DNA of 20,100 bases from a bacterium (GCA_030643665.1 DAOWKS010000003.1:1-20100); one strand, 5' to 3'; positions 6,498-14,077 are shown, counted from the stretch's first letter. Made by a program: numbers and translations. The notes: generated from the sequence alone by a model not told the origin.

Positions 6498-7430
6498 ATG
6501 TACGATTTAATTATTGTTGGCGGCGGACCGGCTGGAATTACAGCCGGAATTTATGCCTCCAGACAAAATTTAAACACGCTTCTAATCACTAAAAGTTTCG
6601 GCGGACAATTAGTCAGAAAAGCGGTAGCTATTGAAAATTATCCTGGTTTTGAGGAAATTTCCGGAACAAAATTAATTAAAAGATTTGAACGACACTTAAA
6701 AAAACAAAAGATTGATATTGAAAAGGATTCTGTAAGAAAAATTAAAAAGCTCGGTTCAAGTTCTGGCGAAGCAAAATTCTTAATTTGGACCGGCAAAAAA
6801 AAACAATTTCAAAGCAAGACCGTTATTATTGCCTCGGGCGCCGACCCGCGAACATTAGGGGTTTCAGGAGAGAAAAAATTTATTGGCAAAGGAATCAGTT
6901 ATTGCGTCCAATGCGACGGTCCTTTATTTTTTAATAAAAGGGTGGCTGTAATTGGCGGCGGCAATGGCGGTTTTGAGGCCGCTTTGTTTTTAAATAAAAT
7001 TGCTAAAAAAATTTACATTTTGGAATATAACGCGACAGTAAACGCAGATGAAATAAACCAAAAAAAAGTTAGAAAAGCAAAAAAAATTGAAGTGCTCACT
7101 TCGGCTATGCTGAAGAAAATTAAAGGCAAAAAATTTATTGATTCAATAGTTTTCCAAGACAGAAAAACCAAAAAAAACATTGAACTTTCCTTGGAAGGAG
7201 TTTTTGTTGAAATCGGAAGCCAGCCAGCGACATCTTTTGTTAAGGATTTAGTTGATTTTAATGAACAAAATGAAATTAAAATTAATCCTTTAAACTGCCA
7301 AACCAAAACAAGCGGTCTTTTTGCTGCCGGCGACGTCACCGATGAAAAAGGAAAACAAATAGTCATAGCCGCAGGCGAAGGAGCAAAAGCATCTATATTT
7401 GTCAATAAATATTTACAGGAGAAACTCTAA
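6498..7430 (+). CDS. trxB: Thioredoxin reductase, AhpF-like subtype
   Basis: A 310-residue flavoprotein that passes electrons from a nicotinamide cofactor through FAD to a redox-active Cys pair and on to thioredoxin-like partners. FAD motif: IIVGGGPAGITAGIYASRQ near the N-terminus. Active site CVQC (Cys136, Cys139) followed by DGPLF. Second nucleotide-binding motif: VAVIGGGNGGFEAA. C-terminal FAD motif: GLFAAGDVTDEKGKQIVIAAGEGAKAS. The HRRxxxR motif that binds the NADPH 2'-phosphate in classic TrxB is absent; LEYNATVNADE stands there, as in the AhpF reductase (LLEFAPEMKADQ), which uses NADH. NADH preference is therefore inferred. The ATG at 6498 is chosen because it begins exactly at the FAD-binding strand; an in-frame ATG at 6405 would overlap ftsZ and add an implausible basic tail. 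Confidence 0.88.
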   Translation: MYDLIIVGGGPAGITAGIYASRQNLNTLLITKSFGGQLVRKAVAIENYPGFEEISGTKLIKRFERHLKKQKIDIEKDSVRKIKKLGSSSGEAKFLIWTGKKKQFQSKTVIIASGADPRTLGVSGEKKFIGKGISYCVQCDGPLFFNKRVAVIGGGNGGFEAALFLNKIAKKIYILEYNATVNADEINQKKVRKAKKIEVLTSAMLKKIKGKKFIDSIVFQDRKTKKNIELSLEGVFVEIGSQPATSFVKDLVDFNEQNEIKINPLNCQTKTSGLFAAGDVTDEKGKQIVIAAGEGAKASIFVNKYLQEKL

Positions 7431-7463
7431 TACTACCAAGTATGGAAGTTTCTCCGAATTTTT
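7418..7463 (+). terminator. Terminator-like hairpin between trxB and eno
   Basis: GGAGAAACT (7418-7426) pairs with AGTTTCTCC (7447-7455), with an inner 5-bp hairpin ATACT/AGTAT (from 7430 and 7439), followed by GAATTTTT. The left arm lies inside the last codons of trxB. It probably reduces read-through from the ftsZ-trxB pair into eno. Confidence 0.6.
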
Positions 7464-7480
7464 AGAAAAAAAAGATAAAA

Positions 7481-8689
7481 ATGAAGATTAAAAAAATTCA
7501 AGCCAGAGAAATTTTGGATTCAAGAGGAAACCACACGATTGAGGTGGAACTATCTACTGATTTAGGCAAGTTTTTTGCTTCAGTTCCTTGCGGCGCCTCG
7601 CGAGGAAAATATGCAGCCAAAGAATTAAAAGCTAATAAGGCAGTTAAAAACATAGAGAAGATTATTGCCCCGAAGATAAAAAACAAGGATATAACCTGTC
7701 AGAAAGAAATAGACGAATTAATGCTTAAATTAGACAATACCAAAAATAAATCGCGTTTAGGCGCTAATGCTATTTTAGGCGTGTCTATGGCATTCTGCCG
7801 CGCAAGAGCAGCAGCAAAAAAGGTCTCTTTGTTTAAACATATTGCTCAATTGACAAAAAATTATTCTCCTTTATTTATACCATTTCCTTGTTTCAATGTT
7901 ATTAATGGCGGAGTTCATGCCGGCAATGATTTAGATTTTCAGGAATTTATGATTGTTCCTCAAATCAAACCTTTTTCTAAAGCCCTGCAAATAGGTTGTG
8001 AAATCTATCATCAATTAAAACAAGTGCTTAAAAAAAAGTATGGAGATTCAGCTATTAATGTTGGTGATGAAGGCGGATTTGCGCCGCCAATAAAATCTCC
8101 TGAAGATGCCTTGAATTTAATTATGAAAGCAGTAAAACAAACCGGCTATGAACACAAAGTGAAAATTATTTTGGATGTGGCTGCTTCTCAATTTTTTCAA
8201 AACAAAAAATACAAAACAGTTTTTGGCGTTTTCAGCGCTAAGGAATTACTGAAATATTATTCTAATTTAATTAAAAAGTACCCGATTATAGCTATTGAAG
8301 ATCCTTTTGCCGAGGATGACTGGCCGGGTTTCAAAGAAATTACTAATCAAGAATTGATTTCGGTAATCGGAGATGATTTAACTGTTACAAACTTAGAAAG
8401 AATAAAACAAGCAAAAGAGAGAAATGCCTGTAATGGAATAATAATAAAACCAAATCAAATCGGCACAGTAACCGAAGCAATAAGAGCAGCCAAACTGGCA
8501 AAATCTTTTGGCTGGAAAGTAATGGTTTCACACCGCTCCGCTGAAACAAACGATGATTTTATTGCTGATTTCAGCGTAGGAATCGGCGCTGATTTTATAA
8601 AAGCCGGCGCGCCTGCCCGCGGCGAACGCGTGGCAAAATACAACCGCTTATTAAGAATTGAAGAAGAATTAATAATATGCCAAAATTAA
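7481..8689 (+). CDS. eno: Enolase (phosphopyruvate hydratase)
   Basis: Interconverts 2-phosphoglycerate and PEP in the cytosol. At 402 residues it is shorter than the usual 415-430 but keeps every catalytic element: GGVHAGNDLDFQEFMI, GDEGGFAP with the acid Glu197, metal ligands Asp232 (DVAASQF), Glu273 (IEDPFAEDDW) and Asp298 (GDDLTVTN), catalytic base Lys323 (KPNQIGT), and VSHRSAETNDDFIADF. The N-terminal flexible loop reads CGASRGKYAAKEL where most enolases have SGASTG. An ASRG form is a mild departure at a loop that closes over the active site. It overlaps the phosphoglycerate mutase gene by 13 bases, which couples the two consecutive glycolytic steps. Confidence 0.95.
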   Translation: MKIKKIQAREILDSRGNHTIEVELSTDLGKFFASVPCGASRGKYAAKELKANKAVKNIEKIIAPKIKNKDITCQKEIDELMLKLDNTKNKSRLGANAILGVSMAFCRARAAAKKVSLFKHIAQLTKNYSPLFIPFPCFNVINGGVHAGNDLDFQEFMIVPQIKPFSKALQIGCEIYHQLKQVLKKKYGDSAINVGDEGGFAPPIKSPEDALNLIMKAVKQTGYEHKVKIILDVAASQFFQNKKYKTVFGVFSAKELLKYYSNLIKKYPIIAIEDPFAEDDWPGFKEITNQELISVIGDDLTVTNLERIKQAKERNACNGIIIKPNQIGTVTEAIRAAKLAKSFGWKVMVSHRSAETNDDFIADFSVGIGADFIKAGAPARGERVAKYNRLLRIEEELIICQN

Positions 8690-9357
8690 TTTTATTAAGA
8701 CATCTTAAATCACAATGGAATCTGGAGAACAGATTTTCCGGCTGGGTTGATATGCCATTATGTAAAGAGGGTATTAAAAAAGCCAAGGGAATTGCAAAAA
8801 AAGTATTTAAAAATAAAATTGACATTGCTTATTCTTCTCCTTTGCTTAGAAACCAAAACACCTTAGTAAGAATCTTGGATTATGTTGCTCACAAATACCC
8901 GATTTTTATCCATCTTGATAAAGGAAAAATGAAAAAATGGGGAAATTTTATAGAAATACACAAAAACTATTTACCTGTTTATATCTCAGAAAACTTAAAT
9001 GAAAGATATTATGGAAAACTGCAGGGCTTGAATAAGCAGAAAACTATTAAAAAATATGGTCTAAAAAAAGTTCAATTGTGGCGCAGAGGTTTTAATAATG
9101 ATCCGCCGGGCGGGGGAGAAGGTTTAGATGAAGTTTACAGGCGAGCAGTTCCTTTTTATCGCCGATATATTGAAAAAGATTTAAAACAAGAAAAAAATGT
9201 TTTATTGGTGGCTAGCCACAATAGTTTGCGGGCAATAATAAAATATATTGAAAAAATATCTGACCAAGACATTGTTAATCTTGAAATAGATTACGGAGGA
9301 TTAACAGAATACCAGTTTGATAAATCATTAAGATTAAAAAAGAAAAACATACTTTAA
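8677..9357 (+). CDS. gpmA: 2,3-bisphosphoglycerate-dependent phosphoglycerate mutase
   Basis: Interconverts 3- and 2-phosphoglycerate, the step before enolase. It is a 226-residue histidine-phosphatase-fold protein. The phospho-accepting His9 lies in LLRHLKSQWN, where the family usually has RHGQSEWN. NRFSGWVDMPL, the acid Glu109 in LNERYYGKLQG, WRRGFNNDPPGGGE and the second His181 in VASHNSLRA follow. The usual AHGNSLR is one Gly shorter here (SHNSLR). All the catalytic residues are kept. It starts inside the end of eno (13-base overlap). Its length is slightly below that of GpmA (about 230-250). The departures in the RHG motif are worth noting but do not remove the chemistry. Confidence 0.88.
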   Translation: MPKLILLRHLKSQWNLENRFSGWVDMPLCKEGIKKAKGIAKKVFKNKIDIAYSSPLLRNQNTLVRILDYVAHKYPIFIHLDKGKMKKWGNFIEIHKNYLPVYISENLNERYYGKLQGLNKQKTIKKYGLKKVQLWRRGFNNDPPGGGEGLDEVYRRAVPFYRRYIEKDLKQEKNVLLVASHNSLRAIIKYIEKISDQDIVNLEIDYGGLTEYQFDKSLRLKKKNIL

Positions 9358-9366
9358 TTTTAGAAT

Positions 9367-10581
9367 ATGCCTAGTAGGAAAATAATAAAATGTTTTTTAT
9401 TTGCTGTTTTAATAAGCGGTTTTTTTTCTAACTGCGAAGGGCAGCAAGGTTCTGCCGAGCAGAGCGAGGTAGGTTCTTACTTTGTTTTTGCCGAAGAACC
9501 GATTAAAAATCCAAAAGTTGAAATTAATTTTTTCTACGGCGCTGTTTGTCCGCGCTGCGCCCAAGAAAAAATATTCTTGGAAAAAATAGAAAAGAAATAT
9601 GAAAATGTCAAGATAAATAAATTAGGGCTGGCTGAAAAAGAAAATGTGCAGTTGTTAAAAAAAATGTATGAAGATTATCAAGTTCCTGAACAATCGCAGG
9701 GTCTTGTGCCAATAACTTTTATCAAAGAACGATATTTTTTGGGTTATAGAAACGAGCAGACAACCGGAGCAGAAATTGAAAACTATGTTTTGGAATTGCT
9801 GGAAAAAACCAAACCTTCCTCTGAAAATACCTCTAACTTTTTTCAAGAATTAGGTTTATTTTTGCCTTTACCCTTATTTACTTCTATTATTGCGCTTATA
9901 GACGGTTTTAATCCCTGCACCATCTGGGTTTTGAGTTTTTTATTAATTTTACTTATTTCTGTTTCTGAAAACAGGAAAAGAATTTTTGTAGTTGGTTTTA
10001 CTTTTGTTACGGTAATTTTTATTACTTATTTTCTCTTTATGGCGGCTTGGCTTAATGTTTTTCGTTTTATCGGTTTTATTGACCCGATAAGAATTACCAT
10101 TGCCGTTATTGCCATAATTGCCGGTCTTATTAATTGCAAAGAAATGTTTGCTTTTCGCAAAGGACCAACTTTAATGATTCAATCCCGAAATAAACCGGCT
10201 TTGCTTAAAAAAATTGACAAGGTAAAAAATGTTATAAAATATGGTTCTTTGCCGGCTCTAATAGGGGCTTCCATTATCTTAGCCGGCTTTGCCTCGCTGA
10301 TTGAATTGCCCTGCACCGCTGGCTGGCCAATAATCTATACCGGTATTTTAGCCGGACAAGTTCTTAGTCAAAGCGCGAGCTATTATTTTTATTTATTATT
10401 CTACAATCTTATTTACATTATTCCTCTATCAATTATAATATTATTGTTTGGCTGGTTTTTTAAAGGGAAACAAATTTCTAAGCAACAAATGCAAATTATA
10501 AAACTCATTAGTGGTTTAATTATGATTGCTTTGGGAATAATTTTATTAGTCAATCCAGATTTGTTAACCTTAATAAAGTAA
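9367..10581 (+). CDS. Exported thioredoxin domain fused to a CcdA/DsbD-type membrane domain
   Basis: A 404-residue fusion. Residues 1-22 form a signal-type hydrophobic helix. A thioredoxin/glutaredoxin-like domain follows (about 50-147) with a CPRC centre (Cys61, Cys64) and cis-Pro115 (GLVPITF). Residues 160-404 form about six membrane helices with paired cysteines Cys184 (NPCT) and Cys316 (LPCTAGWP), the arrangement by which CcdA/DsbD membrane domains accept electrons from cytosolic thioredoxin and hand them outside. The protein should therefore move reducing power to its own exported domain. A small cytosolic thioredoxin gene follows after 6 bases and is the natural donor. Residues 23-37 are coded by a GC-rich palindromic stretch inserted between the hydrophobic helix and the FVFAEE cleavage-like site; this insertion may alter export or processing. 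Confidence 0.82.
   Translation: MPSRKIIKCFLFAVLISGFFSNCEGQQGSAEQSEVGSYFVFAEEPIKNPKVEINFFYGAVCPRCAQEKIFLEKIEKKYENVKINKLGLAEKENVQLLKKMYEDYQVPEQSQGLVPITFIKERYFLGYRNEQTTGAEIENYVLELLEKTKPSSENTSNFFQELGLFLPLPLFTSIIALIDGFNPCTIWVLSFLLILLISVSENRKRIFVVGFTFVTVIFITYFLFMAAWLNVFRFIGFIDPIRITIAVIAIIAGLINCKEMFAFRKGPTLMIQSRNKPALLKKIDKVKNVIKYGSLPALIGASIILAGFASLIELPCTAGWPIIYTGILAGQVLSQSASYYFYLLFYNLIYIIPLSIIILLFGWFFKGKQISKQQMQIIKLISGLIMIALGIILLVNPDLLTLIK
9432..9475. repeat. GC-rich palindromic insert in the signal-peptide region
   Basis: It contains CTGC...GCAG (9432-9435 / 9441-9444) and a perfect TCTGC-CGA-GCAGA hairpin (9451-9463), followed by GCGAGGTAGGT. Translated in frame it adds about 15 residues (C23 to S37). 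Removing it would join SGFFSN to YFVFAEE, a normal signal peptide. Confidence 0.6.
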
Positions 10582-10587
10582 TATTTT

Positions 10588-10854
10588 ATGAAAATATTAA
10601 AAATTGGAGCCAAATGGTGTCCTGACTGCAAAATAATGGGACCGCGCTGGAAAAAAATTGAGAAAGAATATCCTTGGTTAGAAACCGAGTATATTAGCCT
10701 TAACAAGAAACCTGAAATAATGAATAAATATAAAATTCTTGCTGTGCCGAGCTTTATATTTTTAAATAAACAAGGAAAAGAAATTTTAAGATTTTCTAAT
10801 CTTGTGGAAAAAGAAATCTTAGTCAAAGCCATTTTGAAAAACAAAAGTCGCTGA
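10588..10854 (+). CDS. Small thioredoxin-like protein
   Basis: An 88-residue cytosolic protein with the thioredoxin fold trimmed at its N-terminus. It has a WCPDC active site (Cys11, Cys14), cis-Pro in LAVPSFIFLNKQGKEI, and no signal peptide. CPDC is seen in several thioredoxin-related proteins rather than classic CGPC thioredoxin. It lies 6 bases after the thioredoxin-CcdA fusion gene and is probably its cytosolic electron donor, itself reduced by the reductase at 6498 (inference from position). Confidence 0.82.
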   Translation: MKILKIGAKWCPDCKIMGPRWKKIEKEYPWLETEYISLNKKPEIMNKYKILAVPSFIFLNKQGKEILRFSNLVEKEILVKAILKNKSR

Positions 10855-10880
10855 ATTAATGATTAATTATTAATAATTTT

Positions 10881-11639
10881 ATGGATTTGAAAAACAAAGT
10901 AGCTATTGTTACCGGTGCCAGGAGGGGAATGGGCAAGTCCCATGCCTTAACTTTGGCAAAAGCCGGAGCAAAAGTAGTGGTTTCAGATATTTCACAAGAG
11001 GACTGCAAGCAAGTGATTGACGAAATTAAAAAGCAAGGCGGGAAGGCAATTGCTATAAAATGCGATGTAAGCAAAAAACAAGAGGTGGAGGAAATGGTAA
11101 AAAAGACAATTGAGAATTTTAGTAAAATAGATATTTTAATCAATAATGCCGGTATCTGCCAGTTTAAGCCGTTTTTGGAACTAACCGAACAAGAATGGGA
11201 TAAAACTTTGAATATAAATCTCAAAGGATACTTCCTCTGCGCCCAATCAGTAGCCAAGCAAATGGCAAAGCAAAAAAAAGGGGTCATTGTAAATATTGCT
11301 TCTATTGCTATGGGTCAAGTCGGAGTTGGATTTTTTAACATGGTACATTACTGCGCCAGCAAAGGCGGCATTGTTGGAATGACCGAAGCGTTAGCTTTAG
11401 AGCTGGCTCCTTTTGGTATTAGAGTTAATGCTGTTGCTCCCGGAGCGATTGACACACCAATGATTGACCCGGTAAAAAGCGATCCTAAAACAATGGAGGC
11501 AATATTGACTAAAATACCATTAAGTCGAGTAGGTAAGCCGCAAGAGGTTTCCAATTTAGTTTTGTTTTTGGCTTCGGATGAATCCTCTTATATTACCGGT
11601 TCTACCGTGGTAATTGACGGCGGCTGGTTGGCCGGCTAG
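10881..11639 (+). CDS. Short-chain dehydrogenase/reductase (FabG-like SDR)
   Basis: A 252-residue classical SDR, an NAD(P)-dependent oxidoreductase. The cofactor motif TGARRGMG spans residues 11-18, Asp36 at the end of the second strand points to NAD(H), and NNAG is at 88-91. The catalytic tetrad is Asn111, Ser141, Tyr157 and Lys161. The GGIVGMTEALALELAPFGIRVNAVAPGAIDTPM and ITGSTVVIDGG blocks are typical of FabG and glucose/alcohol dehydrogenase SDRs. The substrate is not predictable; with no acyl carrier protein or other fatty-acid genes nearby, a true FabG role is unproven. The length and start agree with the family. An IscU-like gene begins 13 bases after the stop. Confidence 0.9.
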   Translation: MDLKNKVAIVTGARRGMGKSHALTLAKAGAKVVVSDISQEDCKQVIDEIKKQGGKAIAIKCDVSKKQEVEEMVKKTIENFSKIDILINNAGICQFKPFLELTEQEWDKTLNINLKGYFLCAQSVAKQMAKQKKGVIVNIASIAMGQVGVGFFNMVHYCASKGGIVGMTEALALELAPFGIRVNAVAPGAIDTPMIDPVKSDPKTMEAILTKIPLSRVGKPQEVSNLVLFLASDESSYITGSTVVIDGGWLAG

Positions 11640-11652
11640 TAATTTTATTCTT

Positions 11653-12045
11653 ATGGAAAAAATAATTGAATTGTTAAAAAAATCAGGTTATTCAAAAAAA
11701 ACCAGAGAATACTTTATTAAAAAAGTAAATGTCGGCGGGCTCAAAAATCCCAGTGTTTTTCTTTCTTTTACCGGCCCTTGCGGTGATACAATAGAGATTT
11801 ATTTGGTTATTAAGCAGGGGATAATAAAGAAAGCGAAATTCCAAGCCACCGGATGCGTCGGAGCTTTTGCCTCTGGTTCGGCTCTATGTGAAATGATAAA
11901 AGAAAAACAGCTCACCGAAGCTTTAAAAATAGAAATAGAAGAAATAATAAAACATTTAGGAGGACTGCCTCAATCAAAAATTCATTGCGCTTGTTTAGTT
12001 AAAAGAACTTTGGAAAAAGCCATTGCTAAATTTTTAAAGTCGTGA
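11653..12045 (+). CDS. IscU/NifU-type iron-sulfur cluster scaffold
   Basis: A 130-residue protein of the IscU/NifU N-terminal family, on which Fe-S clusters are assembled before transfer. The three ligand cysteines of the family are present: Cys43 (GPCGDTIEIYL), Cys68 (TGCVGAFASGSALCEMI) and Cys112 in KIHCACL, with an extra Cys114. The ATG at 11653 is chosen; an in-frame ATG at 11614 lies inside the SDR gene and would add a poor tail. No cysteine desulfurase (IscS/NifS) or other Isc/Suf gene is seen here. The gene sits among thiol-redox genes. A scaffold role is likely, but a variant role cannot be excluded. It differs from canonical IscU by lacking the LPPVK chaperone motif; GLPQSK is at the corresponding place. 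Confidence 0.78.
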   Translation: MEKIIELLKKSGYSKKTREYFIKKVNVGGLKNPSVFLSFTGPCGDTIEIYLVIKQGIIKKAKFQATGCVGAFASGSALCEMIKEKQLTEALKIEIEEIIKHLGGLPQSKIHCACLVKRTLEKAIAKFLKS

Positions 12046-12057
12046 TAAAATTAAAAA

Positions 12058-12711
12058 ATGTTTAATATATTTAAATCTATCAAAATTTTGGCATTAATTG
12101 CTATCCTTGTGGCTGCCGGAGTAATATACGCCGGGGTTTTTGCTTACTTAAATGAAAAAAAACAAGCAGAAAAAGAACCTGTCTTAACTGCCCAAGAAGC
12201 GGCTGAAAAAGCAATAGATTACATTAATGAAAATATGCTGCAGGGAACAACTGCTTCCCTGATAAGTGTTATGGAAGAAAACGGGCTGTATAAATTTCAT
12301 CTCGGAATCGCAGAGCAGGAATATGATTCCTATGTGACTAAAAACGGAAAACTTTTATTTCCTGAGCCGCCTGTTGATTTAGAACAAAAAATTTCTAAAG
12401 AAGAACCGAAACAATCCGAAGAAAAAGAATACTCTTCAGAAACATTAGAAAATTTAGCCAAATGTTTATCTGAAAAAGGAGCCAAACTTTACGGAACTTC
12501 CGGATGCGGTTATTGCAAAAAACAAAAAGAAATGTTTGGAGACGCGGCAAGCTATTTGCCTTATATTGATTGCACGGATGAAAAAACAAAATATCTCTGC
12601 GAAGAAGCGGAAATCGGACCGGTTCCTTCTTGGGATTTTCCGGATAAAGAAAGAGTATTAGGGCTTCAATCTCTTGAAAAATTAGCCGAATTATCCGGCT
12701 GCTCTCTATGA
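12058..12711 (+). CDS. Membrane-anchored thioredoxin-like protein (VKOR-partner type)
   Basis: A 217-residue protein. Residues 9-29 form an N-terminal membrane anchor. A PepSY-like part (about 43-108) holds NGLYKFHLGIAEQEYDSYVTKNGKLLFP. An acidic linker (about 108-125) follows, then a thioredoxin-like domain (about 128-217) with a CGYC centre (Cys150, Cys153) in KLYGTSGCGYCKKQKEMFG. That last block closely resembles the thioredoxin domains fused to or paired with vitamin K epoxide reductase (VKOR) in other bacteria. Additional cysteines (136, 172, 181, 215) may form structural disulfides. It should act outside the cell membrane in disulfide formation or exchange. No VKOR gene is in the window. 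Its stop overlaps the glutaredoxin start by four bases, so the two are probably translated together. Confidence 0.78.
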   Translation: MFNIFKSIKILALIAILVAAGVIYAGVFAYLNEKKQAEKEPVLTAQEAAEKAIDYINENMLQGTTASLISVMEENGLYKFHLGIAEQEYDSYVTKNGKLLFPEPPVDLEQKISKEEPKQSEEKEYSSETLENLAKCLSEKGAKLYGTSGCGYCKKQKEMFGDAASYLPYIDCTDEKTKYLCEEAEIGPVPSWDFPDKERVLGLQSLEKLAELSGCSL

Positions 12712-12941
12712 TTAAAATTTATCTAACTCCCGCCTGTCCCTACTGTTCTACTCTTAAAGAATTTTTTAAAGAGCATAATATTAAATTTAAAGAGATTGAT
12801 GTTTCCCAAGATGAAAAAGCCAAAGAAGAAATGCTCGCAAAATCAGGCCAAATGCACGTGCCGGTTGTGGAAATTGACAAAGAAATTATAACTGGCTTTG
12901 ACAAAGAAAAAATCTGTAAATTACTTAACATTAAAGAATAA
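12708..12941 (+). CDS. Glutaredoxin-like protein
   Basis: A 77-residue cytosolic glutaredoxin/NrdH-type protein. The CPYC centre is Cys10 and Cys13, with cis-Pro in HVPVVEI and the ITGFDKEKI end that in glutaredoxins holds the partner thiol. It starts by ATGA overlap within the membrane-anchored thioredoxin-like gene, so the exported and cytosolic thiol proteins are coupled. GAPDH begins 2 bases after its stop. The likely reductant is the thioredoxin reductase encoded upstream, since no glutathione genes are visible (inference). Confidence 0.88.
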   Translation: MIKIYLTPACPYCSTLKEFFKEHNIKFKEIDVSQDEKAKEEMLAKSGQMHVPVVEIDKEIITGFDKEKICKLLNIKE

Positions 12942-12943
12942 TT

Positions 12944-13951
12944 ATGATTAAAGTTGCTATAAATGGTTTTGGCAGAATAGGCCGGCCAACTTTGAAAAGG
13001 ATTTTAGATAATCACCATAATTTAGAAATTGCGGCAATTAATGATTTGACCAACCCTAAAACCCTGGCTCATCTGTTGAAATATGATTCTTTGTATGGAA
13101 TTTATAAAAAAACTGTTCAATCTGCTGAAAATTCGCTTTTGATAAACAAAAAAGAAATAAAAATTTTTGCCGAGAAAGACCCGGCTAATCTGCCTTGGAA
13201 AAAAATGGGAATTGACATTGTCTTGGAGTGTACCGGTATTTTCAGGGATTATGAAGGCGCAAAAAAACATATTGCGGCCGGGGCAAAAAAAGTAATAATT
13301 TCCGCTCCGTCAAAAACAATGTCAATCCCTTCTTTTATCTTGGGAGTAAACGAGGAAAAGTTTGACGCTAAAAAAGATGAAATTATGGATATGGGTTCCT
13401 GCACAACTAATTGTTTGGCGCCGGTGGTTAAAATATTGCAGGACAATTTTAAAATCATTCAGGGATTTATGACCACCATCCACAGTTATACCAATGACCA
13501 GCGGCTTCTGGATTTACCCCATAAAGATTTGCGTCGAGCCCGCGCCGCAGCCGTAAATATCATTCCAACTACTACCGGAGCCACAAAAGCAATCGGAAAA
13601 GTAATGCCTGAACTTGAAGGAAAATTAGACGGCATAGCAATGAGAGTGCCGCTGCCTGTTGTTTCAGTTATAGATTTAATTTGCCAAGTTAAAAAGAAAA
13701 CATCTGCTGAAGAAGTAAATTATACTTTTAAAAAGGCCTCAGGGCAAGAAAATTTCAAAGGAATTTTGGGAATTGAAGACGCGCTTTTGGTTTCTTCCGA
13801 CTACAAAGGGAATTCTTTTTCAGCTATTGTTGACGCTTATTTAACTATGGTCCAAGACAATCTGGTGAAAGTTGTTGCCTGGTATGACAACGAATATGGA
13901 TACGCCTGCCGTTTGGCCGAGTTCGCCGAGTATGTCGGAAGGAAATTATAA
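12944..13951 (+). CDS. gap: Glyceraldehyde-3-phosphate dehydrogenase
   Basis: A 335-residue bacterial-type GAPDH, which oxidises glyceraldehyde-3-phosphate to 1,3-bisphosphoglycerate with NAD. The NAD fold starts INGFGRIGRPTLKR, and IND at about residue 33 suggests NAD rather than NADP. Catalytic Cys153 lies in GSCTTNCLAP, the general-base His follows in TTIHSYTNDQ, and PTTTGATKAIGKVMPEL, RVPLPVVSVIDL and WYDNEYGYACR complete the set. The length is normal. It ends the forward redox/glycolysis block and is followed by a strong terminator. The second Cys (NCL) four positions later is the usual GAPDH pattern and can be redox-sensitive. Confidence 0.96.
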   Translation: MIKVAINGFGRIGRPTLKRILDNHHNLEIAAINDLTNPKTLAHLLKYDSLYGIYKKTVQSAENSLLINKKEIKIFAEKDPANLPWKKMGIDIVLECTGIFRDYEGAKKHIAAGAKKVIISAPSKTMSIPSFILGVNEEKFDAKKDEIMDMGSCTTNCLAPVVKILQDNFKIIQGFMTTIHSYTNDQRLLDLPHKDLRRARAAAVNIIPTTTGATKAIGKVMPELEGKLDGIAMRVPLPVVSVIDLICQVKKKTSAEEVNYTFKKASGQENFKGILGIEDALLVSSDYKGNSFSAIVDAYLTMVQDNLVKVVAWYDNEYGYACRLAEFAEYVGRKL

Positions 13952-13981
13952 TATAAATTTAATTAAAATTATTTTCCATTT

Positions 13982-14018
13982 CAAAAACTCCCATAAATCG
14001 GGAGTTTTTGAATTTTTT
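13982..14018. terminator. Bidirectional terminator between gap and the reverse-strand gene
   Basis: Perfect 11-bp arms CAAAAACTCCC (13982-13992) and GGGAGTTTTTG (14000-14010) surround a 7-base loop, then AATTTTTT to 14018. It can stop the forward block and, through the mirrored T run in the stem, reverse transcripts as well. Confidence 0.85.
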
Positions 14019-14041
14019 CAAGCCACAAATTTCTTTATGAA

Positions 14042-14069
14042 CTGAAAAAAGAAAAAAAGAAAGGATTTT
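14042..14069 (-). terminator. Pyrimidine-rich tract downstream of the dockerin gene
   Basis: Read on the reverse strand this is a broken run of T and C with stretches of six to seven T, about 25 bases after the dockerin stop. There is no stem. Runs of this kind end transcription in archaea, and the neighbouring genes do not have one. Confidence 0.35.
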
Positions 14070-14077
14070 TTGGTTGT

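Noticed and set aside
10413..10844. Reverse-strand open frame of 143 residues across the CcdA end and the thioredoxin gene
   Set aside because: It is a shadow of two well-supported forward genes; its hydrophobic character comes from the complement of their codons.
11614..11652. Longer IscU-like protein beginning inside the SDR gene
   Set aside because: The extra residues are only the other-frame reading of the SDR C-terminus; ATG 11653 starts at the family's usual N-terminus.
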